A stretch of DNA of 64,000 nt from Limnoperna fortunei (GCA_944474755.1 OX104112.1:88549756-88613755); one strand, 5' to 3'. Numbered from the stretch's first letter, positions 24,122-35,684 are shown. Translations and numbers: made by a program. The notes: generated by a model not told the origin, from the sequence alone.

Positions 24122-25756
24122 TCTGTAACACACTTCATTCTGACTTTTTCTTTTGTGTCACGGGCTGGGTGTTAAAAGTCAACAAATTGGATTTCTTGAG
24201 AAAGAGACAGTTGTTTATTTACAGAAGTCAATAAAAACGCATCGGACAGCGAGACATAGATTTACAATTTCTACAAAGGAAAAGTTTGGGTTGAGGTCAG
24301 CTGTACAATCTTCAATTTTTCCAGCCCTGAAAGTCATAAATTGAAAAAGTAAAAAGTTATACAATAGCATAAAGAAGAAAATACATTCGTTTTCGTTATA
24401 TATGTGTATTCATGTTTTTTTTAAATAATTTTGTCTTTTTTGAGAAAATGTCCCCAGTCGGCTTGTATTTATAACAAGTCAATAGTCAAAACTCAAAACA
24501 AAAAAGCCAGAAGTAGTAAGTTAAAAGTTAAAAGTCAAAATGACCCTCCAAGGGTTCCGTACATACAGGTTTTAGAAATGATATCTAGCATTTGACTGAG
24601 TCTGTGCCTAAATAACAGGTCTGAATTGAAGATAGAGAATTACTGCTACATATTCTACGGAAGCCTTGGAGGGCCATTTTGACTTTTAACTTTTAACTTA
24701 CTAATTCTGACTTTTTGGTTTTGAGTTTTGACTATTGACTTGTTATACAAGCAGACTGGGGACATTTTCACTTATATCTTATGACTTTCAACCTTTTGAC
24801 TATCGACTTTTGTCTTTTGACTTATGACTTTTTACTTTTTACGTAAGCCTTGAAGGGACATTTGTGTCTTTCAACTTCTTACACTTGACTTTTTACTTTT
24901 CAATTTATGACTTTTTAGGCCGGAAAAATTGAAGATTGTACAGCTGCACAAACCCCAAAATTTTCCATTATATCAAACGAAATCTATGTCTCGCTGTCCG
25001 ATGCGATTTATTGACTTTTGTAAAAAAACAACTATTTCTTTCTCCAGAAATCCAATTTGTTGACTTTTAACACCGAGCACCTTACACAAAATAAAAAGTC
25101 AGAATGAAGTGTGTTACAGAAATAATGCGATTATTTAAATTTCATATTACGATTGGTTTATAGACGTATACAATAGCATAAAGAAGTAAATTTTCTGTAT
25201 AAAATTGATTAACTCATACAAAAATACAAAGGAGGTTGTGGAATTTGCTCTTTTCCTGAAGATATTTTTGTCAGTGAGCTCACATTTTTATAATCAAAAG
25301 GTTTTAGTAAATCTAACTAAGGTGAGATTGTCTTTGAACATTGTTTCCCGCCTTGAAAGTCATAAGTTGAAAAGTAAAAAGTCAATTGTAAGAAGTTGAA
25401 AGACATTTGAAAGACAAAAATGTCCCTTCACGGCTTACGTAAAAAGTCTGAAGTCAAAAGTCAAAAGGCAAAAGTCAATAGTCAAAAGGTTGAAAGTCAA
25501 AAGTTAAAAGTGAAAATGTCCCCAGTCGGCTTGTATCATAAGTCAATAGTCAAAACTCAAAACAAAAGAGTCAGAATTAGTAAGTTAAAAGTTAAAAGTC
25601 AAAATGGCCCTCCAAGGCTTCCGTAATATTCAGAGTTTAATGAAATAATTTTATCATACATTTGTCGACTTTTAAATAATTCTATTTATATATAGCTGTA
25701 ATTTATTTATATTAAGCTTTGACTGGATAAAAACACTTAAATGGCATCATCTCAGA

Positions 25757-26838
25757 TAATTTATTATAGGATTAAATACTGGGTTTTAAGAAATTATCAA
25801 TGTGTAAACTCCAGCGACTCACTCACAAACTAAATGACTTAATAGAATTTAAAGTCATAAGATTTAAATTCTTTTATCATTTAGCAAATATGTAATTAAG
25901 CTTGTTTTGTTTCCTACATTTCCTTTGAGATATCTTTGATAACTATTGGTTGAAAGTTTCTCATTTATTAATTCTTTGTACGTTTTTAATAATCTTTCCT
26001 TTAACAAAGCACTTGGTTTTGCCCTTATTCGTCACGTGATACTACTTCCTTTCCAAATTGTGCTCAAAAACTGGTAGACGACACGGAAGTCTTATCCAAG
26101 CAAATTTCCTCTCTCTCCCACCCTTATCGGTCACCGTTAATATGCAGTTACAATACCCTCCTTACAATTTACAAATATTTTCATGTATAATTAGGGATTT
26201 TTGGTATATGTTCCATGTTTATTGCTTGGTGTGAATGTATTCTGCTGGGTTTTAATATATATTTGCAGGTACCTGTTCTTGTTTGAACTTTGAGACTGAT
26301 CAATTGTACCTCTTGGTGGGCCGAGATCGAGGAGAAAACCAAAGTAATTGACGGCACACACGTCTGTCTTTGTTGGCAAAATCGCTGCACCAGAGTTATG
26401 CAAGGAGATAACTGTATTATTTACCCCATTTAGGCCTCATCATCTGTGTTTCCCACGATGATGTCAAAAATTAAATTTACCTTTTTTAGAAGTGATTGAA
26501 AGGTTGTCATAATCTGCGGCAACCATTTAGATTGAACATTTTAAGTGATCGTTATACAGTTTATTGATTGTTCCAATGATCGATCGTTCGTCAGTTAAGT
26601 TATCGATATGCAAAGACTTTCAAATAATCAGTTTTCAATCGATCGATGTATTCAGTTTTGTTCTTTTGTAATAAATACTGTGGCCCTATTATGCCAACCC
26701 TATTTCAAGTCTTTTGTCTTATTTAGTCCTTAGCCTGCATTATGGGATAATTTAGTTTGTGAGTGATTCGCTGGAATTTACACATTGATAATTTCCTAAA
26801 ACCCAGTGTTTAATCCTTATAATTCTGTGAAATAATCG
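25757..26838. repeat. Inverted repeat pair 0.9 kb apart
   Basis: 25757-25838 (taaatactgggttttaagaa, tatcaatgtgtaaactccag) is the reverse complement of 26748-26838 (gctggaatttacacattgat, tttcctaaaacccagtgttt) with few mismatches. The DNA between them shows no gene; short minus frames at 26181-26403 have no support. Confidence 0.7.
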
Positions 26839-26892
26839 TTGCGATTTTAAAACAGCAAAAACAGTTACAGAAACCCATCTAGACATTAAAAC

Positions 26893-27425
26893 GTACCTAG
26901 GCCGGAAAACGTAGGGATATGCAAAACATAGTACCAAAGGAATCGCGGTTCTGTAGGTATTAATTATGATAGGAAAAAAACAAAATGAAACACTAAATTG
27001 TATTTATATTATATTTTATTTGAAATCTCAATCGATTTAATTGGAAATCATTGGGGCAGAGAAAACATTGTCCCTCTCCCTGCCGATACGCTAGGAGGAC
27101 GCCATCTTGTTACATTGGATACTGAAAGTAGTCAGCTCGGAGGAGATATCGATATAAATTATCTGAGAAGACGCCAGTTAAATGCTTTTATCCAATCAAA
27201 GCACTTAATATAAATATATTACAGCATAAATATAATTATATATCGATATTTCCTCTAAGCGAACTACCTTTAGTATCCAATGTAAGCAAGATGGCCATCT
27301 CCTAGCGTATCAACAGGAAATATATAATATAAATACAATTTGGTGTTTCATTTTTTCCATCAATATCTACAGAATTGCGATCTCTTGGAAGTATGTTTTG
27401 CATATCCCTACGCTTTTCGGTCTAC
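26893..27425. mobile_element. Large foldback element, 530 bp
   Basis: The left arm runs cgtagggatatgcaaaacat, aatgaaacactaaattgt, gatacgctaggaggacgcca, tacattggatactgaaagta. The right arm repeats these as the complement from 27236 to 27425. The loop at about 27160-27235 is AT-rich. No coding sequence seen. Confidence 0.75.
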
Positions 27426-28015
27426 TCTCCACCACAGAGAACATAACTGGTTCTCAGATATAACCTCTGCCACACGTTATTCCCCATTTACTGCGGGACT
27501 ACATCTGAACAATTGAGTAAATGTTCCAAAATGACGTGGTCGCAATAGTAACCAAGCAAATTCGAACATACATCGATCGTGCAAACACAGTAGACGTCTT
27601 AAAACGTCACAGATGGTTCCTACTACAACCAGGATAAGCCGAGCAAAATTGAATAAATTTAGCAAACTATGATTCCGTTGCAATGGGAACAAAAAGAAAT
27701 TGTATACGAATTTTTTACTCTTCCTTGACTAGATATTACAAAAATAGAAGAAACGTTCAGCATGCGTTATGTAATTTTCAAAAGACGTCCGATCCCATGG
27801 AAATAAAGAACTAAGCCGAATTTTATAATTTAGTAAGTTGCCTCAAAATGCATAATGTTGCACGGCAATGTTACCCGCGATGAGGAAATTTTGAAATGGC
27901 TGCCATTAACACGGTAACCAAAGAACTCGTTTAACTTCACCTAGAACCTGAATTGAAAACTAAGAAATAAGCGTAGTTTACCCGTCCTAGATATTACGAA
28001 ATCATGGTAATGTGA
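27426..28015. other. Unassigned sequence
   Basis: A 71-codon minus frame at 27477-27692 contains ILVVVGTICDVL, faintly like a receptor TM1. The rest does not fit, and its order relative to 28018-28170 is wrong, so I do not call it. Confidence 0.35.
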
Positions 28016-28017
28016 AG

Positions 28018-28170
28018 TATTTACAAACAGAACGTCATGTCGGCAATGAGCAATATTAACAACAGAGAATTTAATCATAACTATAAATACCCTGTGACTT
28101 ATATAACTAACTAGTTGATTTATAGGTTCCTGAAATACCGGACAAGTACTTTTCTAATACAGGAATGTCG
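28018..28170 (-). pseudogene. Receptor pseudogene fragment related to the gene at 14437-15540
   Basis: On the minus strand, attagaaaagtacttgtccg aligns with the receptor's IEKYF region. About 100 bp further, tctctgttgttaatattgc followed by cattgccgacatgacg aligns with the TM2 segment encoding LLLILAFADMT. The spacing (about 135 bp) is close to that in the receptor (about 150 bp). The intervening TM1 region is scrambled and contains stops. It is too decayed to code. Confidence 0.65.
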
Positions 28171-28229
28171 TCATTCTTAGGCAAACAACTGTGATGACAT
28201 CTACACCTATTTCCGTCCTCAATATTCAT

Positions 28230-29917
28230 TCGTCATTTTTAGCTCACACTGCTACGAAGGATCAAGTGAGCTATTGCCATCACTTGCCGTCCGTTATGAG
28301 TAAAATGTCCTCTACCAAGTTTGCACAAATCATGACCTCAGACAAAAAGTTTTGCTCTATGAGAGCTAAAAAATTTGCCTAGTGGTCGGTCCAGAGTGTC
28401 TGATTAACCATTTAGGAGTTATTTCCCATAAACGATTTTTTTAATCAGTTATAATTGATTTTTAAAAATCTTCTCCTCTTAAACCACTAAAAGGATTAAT
28501 TTGCAACTTTGTACACATCATCTGCCAAATGTCTTTTACCAAGTTTGCACAAACCATGGCAGCAGATTAACCAACATGGCCCCATAGCTAAAAAAATGGG
28601 GGGGGGGGGTCAAAATACAGTTTTTTGGCTTACAGTTCAAAACTATAACAGAAACAGGAAAGAAAAAAGAGACCTCTTCAGCATCAAAAGTTCTACAAAA
28701 GACACCATTTGGTCGAAGTTGTACGATGAGTCTTTGTAGGAGTTAGTGCCCTTAAAATGTCGAAATTGATAATTTTTGGCATTTTTGCCTCATAATCTTG
28801 AGAATTATTAAAACTAGAGAAAAGGTTAGCATTGCTTAATTGTTCTGCTCTATGAGAGGTACAAAACTGTTTAAGGTGAAGATTGTCTGATTAACTGTTT
28901 AGGAGAAATTCTCCTTGAGCTGTTTTTTAATCAGTTTTATTTTTTTTTAATCTTTTCCTCTGAACCCACTAAATGGACTGCTTTGCAACTTTGTACATAT
29001 CATACGTCAAATGTCTTCTACAAAGTTTGTACAAACAATGGCCACAGATTAACCATGCAATATGGCCGCCATAGCTACAAATAGAACAGGGGGTCAAAAT
29101 ACAGTTTTTGGCTGATACTGGTAGTTCAAAAAGTATAACAGATACAGGAAAACCAATCAGATCCTCCTTCTTTAGCATCAAAAGCTCTACAAAACTCCCC
29201 ATTGAGTTGAAGTTGTATGATGACTCCTTATAGGATTTATTGTCCCTCCTAAAAATTTTGAAAATTATTAGAACTAGAGAAAAAGTTAGCTTAATTGTTC
29301 AACTCTGTGAGAGCTACAAAAGTGACTTCATGGTCAAGATTGTATGATGAACCGTTAAGGAGCTAATCACTTTGAAACTTTATAAAAAAATTAATTTTAA
29401 TTGATTTTAAAAAATCTTCTTCTCTTAAAACAATGAGCGGACAGCTTTAAAACATTGCACACATCATCTTTAGGATGTCCTCTACCAAAAATATGCAAAC
29501 CATGACAGCTGACTACCGACATGGCTACTTCGGCTTAAAATAGAAAAGGGGGTGGTCAGGTCAAAATAGTATTGGCTGATTGTTAGAAAAGTATAACAGA
29601 TACCGCAAACATGAAGTGAACTTTCCTCCTAAGAATCAAAGGTTCTACAAGACTCTAATATTTTCATTTGTCTTCAGTAATTTGAAAACCATAAGAGCTG
29701 GAGAAAATCCTATCGACACATAACTATTTAGCTCATCAAGATCTGCAAAATGATTATTGATGCATATGTGTTAGACAACTTCTTATAGGTGCTATTTCCT
29801 TTCAAATGTCACGTTAATTATTTTTTAGAAATGTTGGGAAATTCCTTATAGGAAAGAACAGCTGGATAAAAAAGAATTGTTTGGATTCTGGTTTATGTGA
29901 CCGATAAAGGCTCCTAG
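28230..29917 (+). mobile_element. Helitron/Helentron-like non-autonomous element, CTAG end
   Basis: The head is tttagctcacactgctacga, then ggatcaagtgagctattgcc and cacttgccgtccg. About four diverged units follow with aatcttctcctctt, accactaaa, tttgcaactttgtacacatc and a gatgtcctctaccaa block. The tail gtgaccgataaaggctccta ends in CTAG followed by TTC. A better-preserved relative in the opposite orientation is at 48680-50037. Confidence 0.65.
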
Positions 29918-30139
29918 TTCATGGGGCGTACAAGTTGAAGTACATTTTTACGTTACAGTTTACTACTCCCTATAAAAGCAAAAAATATAAGTATCCAGAG
30001 TAAATGACCTTATATGAGATATTTGAGTTATATAAACAGTTTTGGAAACTCAACAATGAAATTTAATGTGAAGACATCTTCCTAATACTCTAAACTATGT
30101 ACATAAATACATTTTTAGATCTAGACATATGTATGAAAA

Positions 30140-30600
30140 ATAGATGGGACATTAAATGATACTTCGCCATGTTGCATGGTTTTTAATATTCTATAACACT
30201 TTTGTCTGAAATACAAATCAGCCTAAAGGAACAGCTGAGCATGATAACAGGGCCCAGCGCCATAAAACCTACTTGAGTAAAAAGTTTTTGCTCAGCATGA
30301 GAATTTACTCAACTACCATGACAACAAGGGAAAAGGATAGAATTGATTGGATGAAATTGAGAATAAAAAAGTTCTCAGCAAAGAAAATGTTTATGACGCT
30401 GGGCCCAGTTCATCTCAGCAGACAATTTTTGCCTTGACCCTAGACATATAAAAAATATTTCAAATTGGCCCTACTAAAAAACTACAAATGGGATTGTGCT
30501 TAAAATTCAACATGATCTTTATATCATAGTACTTAACAGCTGTGCAAATTTTAAACAAAATCTGTTACCGCGTTTTCGAGTGGTCATCTGGAAACCACCA
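30140..30600 (+). repeat. Dispersed repeat, copy 2 (interrupted by a MITE)
   Basis: Starts gggacattaaatgatacttc and continues past gaacagctgagcatgataac. It is broken by the insertion at 30248-30408, resumes at catctcagcagacaattttt and ends near aacagctgtgcaaattttaa. Copies: 1-400 (minus) and 31140-31400 (plus, uninterrupted). Confidence 0.7.
30248..30408. mobile_element. Short inverted-repeat MITE with CAGGGCCCAGCG ends
   Basis: Left end CAGGGCCCAGCGCCATAAA; right end, complemented, CTGGGCCCAGCGTCATAAA. It is 161 bp, non-coding, and interrupts a dispersed repeat whose uninterrupted copy near 31.22 kb serves as an approximate empty site. I could not fix a target duplication. Confidence 0.8.
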
Positions 30601-31139
30601 ATTCTTGACTAAACATATATGATATATAACTTTACTAGTATATTTAACTGCTTCTTATGCACCATCATGCAATTATATCATTTCAACCTGGGGGTATAAT
30701 TAGTTGTATTGTAATACAAAGTAATCTCAAATGGAACTTCCAACGTTCAGGAAATACCCATGTGTAAGTTTTAAAAAGCCCAAGAAACACTTGCTTTCCT
30801 GGTAAATATACAGGGATGTTGTGCAGACGGTGATATTGGAAAGACAAATATTGTTTCCTGTATGAGTGTATATTACTAGTGACACATTGCGGTACTTTTA
30901 TGCTAAAAGATACCTTTTAAGGATGTGGTTCTGCCTCCTCTCATGATACCATGATATTGATGGGAGAAATGCCGAGTGTCATAGTCTTAAATAAACAACT
31001 GTTTATGCCGTATAGCCATGCAATCCTCTCAACGTAAAGGTGACCGTTTTCGAACGGGCCTTACGTCGACATCACAATTGTGTATGTTTGCTTAGATTCT
31101 TTCTTTTTTTCATAAAGAGAGCAAGTCAATTTAGAACAA
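30601..31139. other. No recognisable feature
   Basis: AT-rich sequence with no exon or repeat I can name. Confidence 0.35.
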
Positions 31140-31400
31140 GGTTTCTAATGAGACATAAAATGATACAACTCCACGTTGAATTTTTTTTCTGAATTAAAAC
31201 TCAGCTTATAAGAACAGCTGAGCATGTTAACGATCTATCTCAGAAGACAATTTTACCTTGACCTTGGACCTATAAAAATTATTTTTAAATTGGCCCAACT
31301 CAAAAACTACTCATGGAATATTGCTAAAAATTCAGCTTGATCTTCATTTTATAGTTCTAAACAGCTGTGCAAAGTTTTAACAAAATCCGTTTTTGAAGCA
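31140..31400 (+). repeat. Dispersed repeat, copy 3
   Basis: tgagacataaaatgatacaa through taagaacagctgagcatgtt, then catttt and aacagctgtgcaaagtttta. It is uninterrupted and corresponds to 30140-30600 without the MITE. Confidence 0.65.
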
Positions 31401-32080
31401 ACCTTTTGAAAACTGCATGGCAATTTGTAATCTAATTGGACAAAAGGCCTTCATACGTAGGCCCTGTTGCCTACCAAGTGACAACACATACATTTCTATG
31501 CGGTTTTTCTATTCTTTATTTAATATTCGCATTTCTGAAAGACAATATATAGTACATTATGAGGAAGAAACAGTGGGAAAGTACAGTGATTTAAATCTCT
31601 AGTGAACCTTTTGGATTGTTTATGGACAGATTTTATTACCTCCGTATCGTTATATAAACGGTCTTTTCTCAATTCTCAATTCGCCGTGAATTCAAGTTGA
31701 CCGTGATATTTAAAAAATACATTATAAACATTTTTAACAGGAACCTCAAGCATATTCCAAACATATCATATGCTGAACAGTCAACAAAAATTGTTGGTTG
31801 CTTTTACATTTATACAGACACTTTGAGACTTAAGTTGACCTACTTCATAATTTCATCAGTGACGACAGTTTCAAATATAATAGATTATAATATAGATAGA
31901 GATGAAATATCGAATTAATCACGGTAAATCACATGTGAAAATTATCGTTTATTTTCACTCTCGGGTTTTTCCCGCCAAAATGTCACTTGGTTTTGTACTA
32001 TACAGTTATTCATCCGCCGTTCATAAAATTTAGGATTAAGCATTAAAATTTTACGAAAACGATTTTGATCTATATAACAA
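31401..32080. other. No supported gene
   Basis: Short open frames only (69-73 codons), none with recognisable motifs. Confidence 0.35.
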
Positions 32081-32081
32081 G

Positions 32082-32253
32082 TAGGATAATAAATTGGGCA
32101 TCGTGAATATCCAAAATATGACCACTCGTGCCGCATAAAGCATCAGATTAAACTCGGGCGCGGAACAAGTTCCGCGCACTCGTTTAATCAGATGCGTTAT
32201 CCGGCACTAGTGATCATATTTTGGATATTCACTCCGCCCAATAAATTATCCTA
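32082..32253. mobile_element. Imperfect 172 bp palindrome
   Basis: taggataataaattgggc at the left end pairs with gcccaataaattatccta at the right end. Inner arms include gaatatccaaaatatgacca and the GC-rich centre gggcgcggaacaagttccgc. It resembles the other foldback elements but is not the same family. Confidence 0.78.
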
Positions 32254-32324
32254 TAACGATTGGAAATTGTGTCTGCAACTGACAGAATATGTAATGCTGA
32301 GAAGAAATTCTACCTTTTGTAGAT

Positions 32325-33215
32325 TCAGATTCAGATTCAATATTTTATTTAACCACTTATAAAACAATTTACAAATTCATATACATAAAAGTCACAAAGA
32401 AAAGTATATAAGTGCCATTTTATTAAGAATTATGAGAGACAATGCTTAATATATACATCTTAAAACATTTACAACACAAACTACCTTAAAAAATTAAAAT
32501 AGAACATACAGTTAATGAAATAAAAATAAATCAAACATAAAAACATATTATGAAAATAAAAAGGTCTACTTAATATATTATAGCAGGTCTTGGCAACCAT
32601 ATCATAAAAATCGGTATTTTGAAATAAAGTTATAAACTTGTCATCATCAGATAAAGAATTTAAATTCACAATATATTTTGCTGGTTCAGTAGCTAATAAA
32701 TTGCGTAAATCTGCATATAATGGACATGATAAAATTACATGTTTTTCATCTTCTATTTCTGTGTTACATACAATACATACTCTTTCATTTACATTTTTAT
32801 TTTCATATCTTCCTGTTTCTACTTTTAACGGTGCTACTCCGCATCTAAATTAGGCTAAAGCACATCTATATCTTAATGGTACAGATTTAGTTAAGTATAT
32901 ACCTCTGTTCCAGAAGTATTCTTAAACAATTTATATGTACGTAATTTATTACCAGTATTCTGGGATGTAATTCTATTTTCCCATTCTACTACAATAACAT
33001 ATCTAATTGTTTGATACAATTTTTACTAAGCACATTATTTTTATCAACATAATTACCCATATTACATTCCTTAAATTTAGAAATTACTCTATAACACCAG
33101 TTTCGATTTTTTCAGCATTGTTATAAGACCACTGAAAAATTTTGTAGTTAACTCTATCCGTCGACATATTAGTACATCTAGCCCAGTTTCTAAAAACACA
33201 ATTCCCTTGCTTAGC
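32325..33215 (-). pseudogene. Decayed LINE: C-terminal part of ORF2 and 3' tail
   Basis: Minus-strand translation across several stops and shifts gives FRNWARCTNMSTDRVNYKIF, then VEWENRI and GNKLRTYKLFKN, then RYRCALA-stop-FRCGVAPL. It continues with VETGRYENKNVNERVC and CNTEIEDEKHVILSCPLYAD, ending in LLATEPAKYIVNLNSLSDDD. The CxxC...HxxxxC region is the zinc-knuckle-like tail common to molluscan non-LTR elements. The 3' end has AATAAA followed by three TGAATC repeats near 32325-32345. It is inactive. Confidence 0.82.
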
Positions 33216-33526
33216 ACACGCAGCCCATATCACAATTTATTGCATTATTCGTTGTATTTTATTGTAGCAACAATAAACATACTTGTTTCGAAATCTACAA
33301 AAAGGTCTTTATTGTGCAAGGAGCTTGACACTTTCCAAAACACATTAACGACTATGGGTGCAGTGAGTCTATCAGTATATCCGCTTAATAGAGATGCGCT
33401 GAACAGATGTGTGAGCGCGAGCCAGAAAGTGGCCCACTTTATACTATGCGTTTGATGTGGAAATCTGTGCTCTTTAAGGACCCTATTTTCGAAAAAGAAA
33501 AAGAGATGGTTCATTCTAAGATTCTT

Positions 33527-33657
33527 TTTCTATTCGCAAGTAGTCAGAAATCCTCTGCCGTCCAACGCTTTTTAGACTTCAATGGAAGCATGGAACTCCC
33601 AACAAAGTCTAAAAAGCGTTGGACGGCAGAGGATTCTCGGACTAATTCGAAAGGTGA
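33527..33657. repeat. Long hairpin with a perfect 30 bp stem
   Basis: 33549-33578 (aatcctctgccgtccaacgc...) is exactly complementary to 33606-33635, with a 27-base loop. Weaker pairing continues outward to about 33527 and 33657. Not part of any repeat family I recognise here. Confidence 0.85.
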
Positions 33658-34055
33658 AGTTGGCCTTTACCTTATGTAAGTATCGCATTTTAGATCTTTT
33701 TCGAACAAATCTTTCTTTTATCTTTATTATTACGGTATTTATGAAAATTTTTATTTGACTGTCACCAATGAGCCTTGATTAAAGCAACGAGTGTCAGACG
33801 TAGAACATTTCTTTGATGACATACCAAACCCATCAGTATATGGATGTTCTCGCCACCCGATCTTTTGACGGTTTTTATGTAAAATTGGCATTTTAAAAGT
33901 CATAAACGTAATTTGTTTTGGGTGGAAGATAGTGAAATCAATCAAATGAAGCCTTTGCCATCGATTTTAATGGAAAAATAATGGCAGAGTCACTAAAATG
34001 GCGAGACTCGTTTGTCATTTTAAGGGCGAGAAATACTATCTGAACAGTAGAGGGT
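33658..34055. other. No recognisable feature
   Basis: No exon or repeat supported. Confidence 0.35.
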
Positions 34056-34059
34056 ATGG

Positions 34060-34165
34060 TGGATCATCGAGCGAGAGTTGGAGTAAAAGTTCGAGTTGAA
34101 CTTCGGAGTCGAGAGTTAAATTTCGAGTTCGAGTTGGAATTCGTGTTACATTTCGAGTTAAAGTC
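34060..34165. repeat. Degenerate GAGTT/TTCGAG short repeat
   Basis: Steps of gagttggagtaaaagttcga, gagttgaacttcggagtcga and tttcgagttcgagttggaat form a purine-biased 6 bp-type low-complexity tract. Confidence 0.65.
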
Positions 34166-35060
34166 ATATTAATAGTTATGCTTTACTGACAACTTTTTAA
34201 ACAATATATTACTCGTTGAACGACGCGTATATATTGAATATGTTGGTACATGTATAAATATGTATAATTATATCCTTAGTATATTTTGGATTGTCAATCA
34301 ATAAACGAATACGAAACACCCTGTTTCATCAAATAACTATTTCTGATAATAAATTTATTAATTTGACCGGAATGAAAAAGTAAAATAAATTCTCTCAATG
34401 GTTGACTCATGTGACTATAAATGAGTCAATGGGAATGAGAAGATATATAGTTCTGATGTGTAGCATGTAATAATGTACTTTATGTGTTATTGTAAACTGT
34501 ATTGCTACGGCCCATATGGGCGTAACTTGTAATAAAATGTGGGTTGATTTATTTTGAATTCCTATTTTTCATCATTTTATGTTTAAATCATGTTACTGTA
34601 CCTTTTTAAAAAGAACATCTCTATAATCCCCAATACTAAGTAGGCAGGCAGAGAATATGTGAGCGCAACAGTATTAGACGGCCTATGAAGGCGACAGTCA
34701 AGCTGTTGCTAGCATTAAAACAAGAGTGTACACTTTAACATTTAGATTGCAGTTTGTTGTAAATTCGTTCGTCAACATTTAAAAAAACAGAATCGGATAT
34801 ATAGTCCACGGGGGAGGGGTTACTCTTAAATTTGTTCCTTATGTAGGCTCGTCCCGAGGGGAAAATACGCAAGAAATACCATTTTTGATAAGAATTTCAG
34901 GTTAAAAAAATACACTCCCAAAATAATTCATTATTTTTTGATAAGTTAAACAATTTATGCACACCAAAATCAGGGACTAGTATAACTAATTGATTTATAT
35001 GTTCCTGCCAAAATGTACAAACATTCAAAATTTCACACCCCTCAAAAAAAACCCCCAGAA
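34166..35060. other. No supported gene; possible retroelement 3' end near 34.5 kb
   Basis: gctacggcccatatgggcgt followed by aacttgtaataaaatgtggg at about 34504-34550 looks like a retroelement 3' end with AATAAA. This is low-confidence pattern recognition without coding support. Confidence 0.3.
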
Positions 35061-35066
35061 AACTGT

Positions 35067-35246
35067 CCAGTTTTTATTGGGGAGGAAGCTGGAGTACCCG
35101 GAGAAAACCCCCGACAATCAAGTAGGAAAACTGACAATCCTTGTCATTTAAGATTAGAGTCGAACGAACCCTGCCCGCAGTGAAGCTCGAACCCACAATC
35201 TCAGTGTTGACAGACAACATGATCAATAGTAGACGAACTACATAGG
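35067..35246 (-). mobile_element. tRNA-derived SINE, minus-strand, head truncated
   Basis: Plus-strand sequence is the complement of the SINE at 46407: gtccagtttttattggggag, gctggagtacccggagaaaa, gacaatccttgtcatttaag, a degraded B-box tcgaacccacaatctcagtg and atgatcaatagtagacgaac. Confidence 0.75.
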
Positions 35247-35560
35247 CGTAGCAGCCGGTACGGCAGGTACGGCTTCCACCGTACCAATAACTTTTTTTAG
35301 GTACGGCATGCCATACCAATAATTTTCAGAAGTAAAAAAAAATAAAATATTGCTCAAGAAACCCATTTTTTAAGACCTAAGATTAAGTGCCAGGAAATCG
35401 CCAGAGTGCAGGATTTTGCACCATTTACCCCCAGAGCTTCCGGAGGCCTTAAGCGGCCCCCGAACCCCCTGCCGTAAAACAATCTCTGCGAGGTGGATAG
35501 GATCGCTACGCGATCCCGATTATATTCCGCCGTACCGATATTAACACCAATTCTCCATAA
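35247..35560. repeat. GC-rich repeat fragment
   Basis: Contains gtacggcaggtacggcttcc, tgcaggattttgcaccattt, cttccggaggccttaagcgg and tcgctacgcgatccc. It is markedly more GC-rich than its flanks and resembles marine-invertebrate repeat DNA, but I cannot name it. Confidence 0.4.
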
Positions 35561-35684
35561 GGATCAAAGGATTTCCATATAGGGTGAGACATGACATGTC
35601 TCAGATTTTGCTGATTTTCATTTTATTAGTTGAAATTGACCGTTGGATCACAAAATAATGATTGTTTGTTATGATTTGACTTCG

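Larger units (their letters stand above)
22127..24662. repeat. Near-identical 1268 bp tandem duplication
   Basis: Unit 1 is 22127-23394 and unit 2 is 23395-24662. Corresponding landmarks are all shifted by exactly 1268 bp. The only difference I saw by eye is at the palindrome centre (tttgccaaa versus tttggcaaa). This implies a very recent event, gene conversion, or an assembly artefact. Confidence 0.88.
22127..25626. mobile_element. 3.5 kb inverted/tandem complex built from GACTTTT-type repeats
   Basis: The left end cttggagggccattttgact and the right end agtcaaaatggccctccaag are inverted repeats of about 290 bp, extending inward to ggcgggaaacaatgttcaaa. The arms are made of degenerate ttttgacttttaactttt steps. 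Inside are two direct 1268 bp units and a third, rearranged unit (24663-25626) with the same sub-blocks partly inverted. All open frames of 60-70 codons in it recur once per unit and look non-coding. No transposase was found; this is a non-autonomous or satellite-like structure. Confidence 0.8.

Noticed and set aside
27477..27692. Receptor TM1 remnant (ILVVVGTICDVL)
   Set aside because: Only a few residues match, and its position relative to the TM2 block at 28.03 kb is in the wrong order for a minus-strand gene.
33407..33679. 90-residue plus-strand frame
   Set aside because: Runs through both arms of the perfect hairpin; nothing recognisable in the product.
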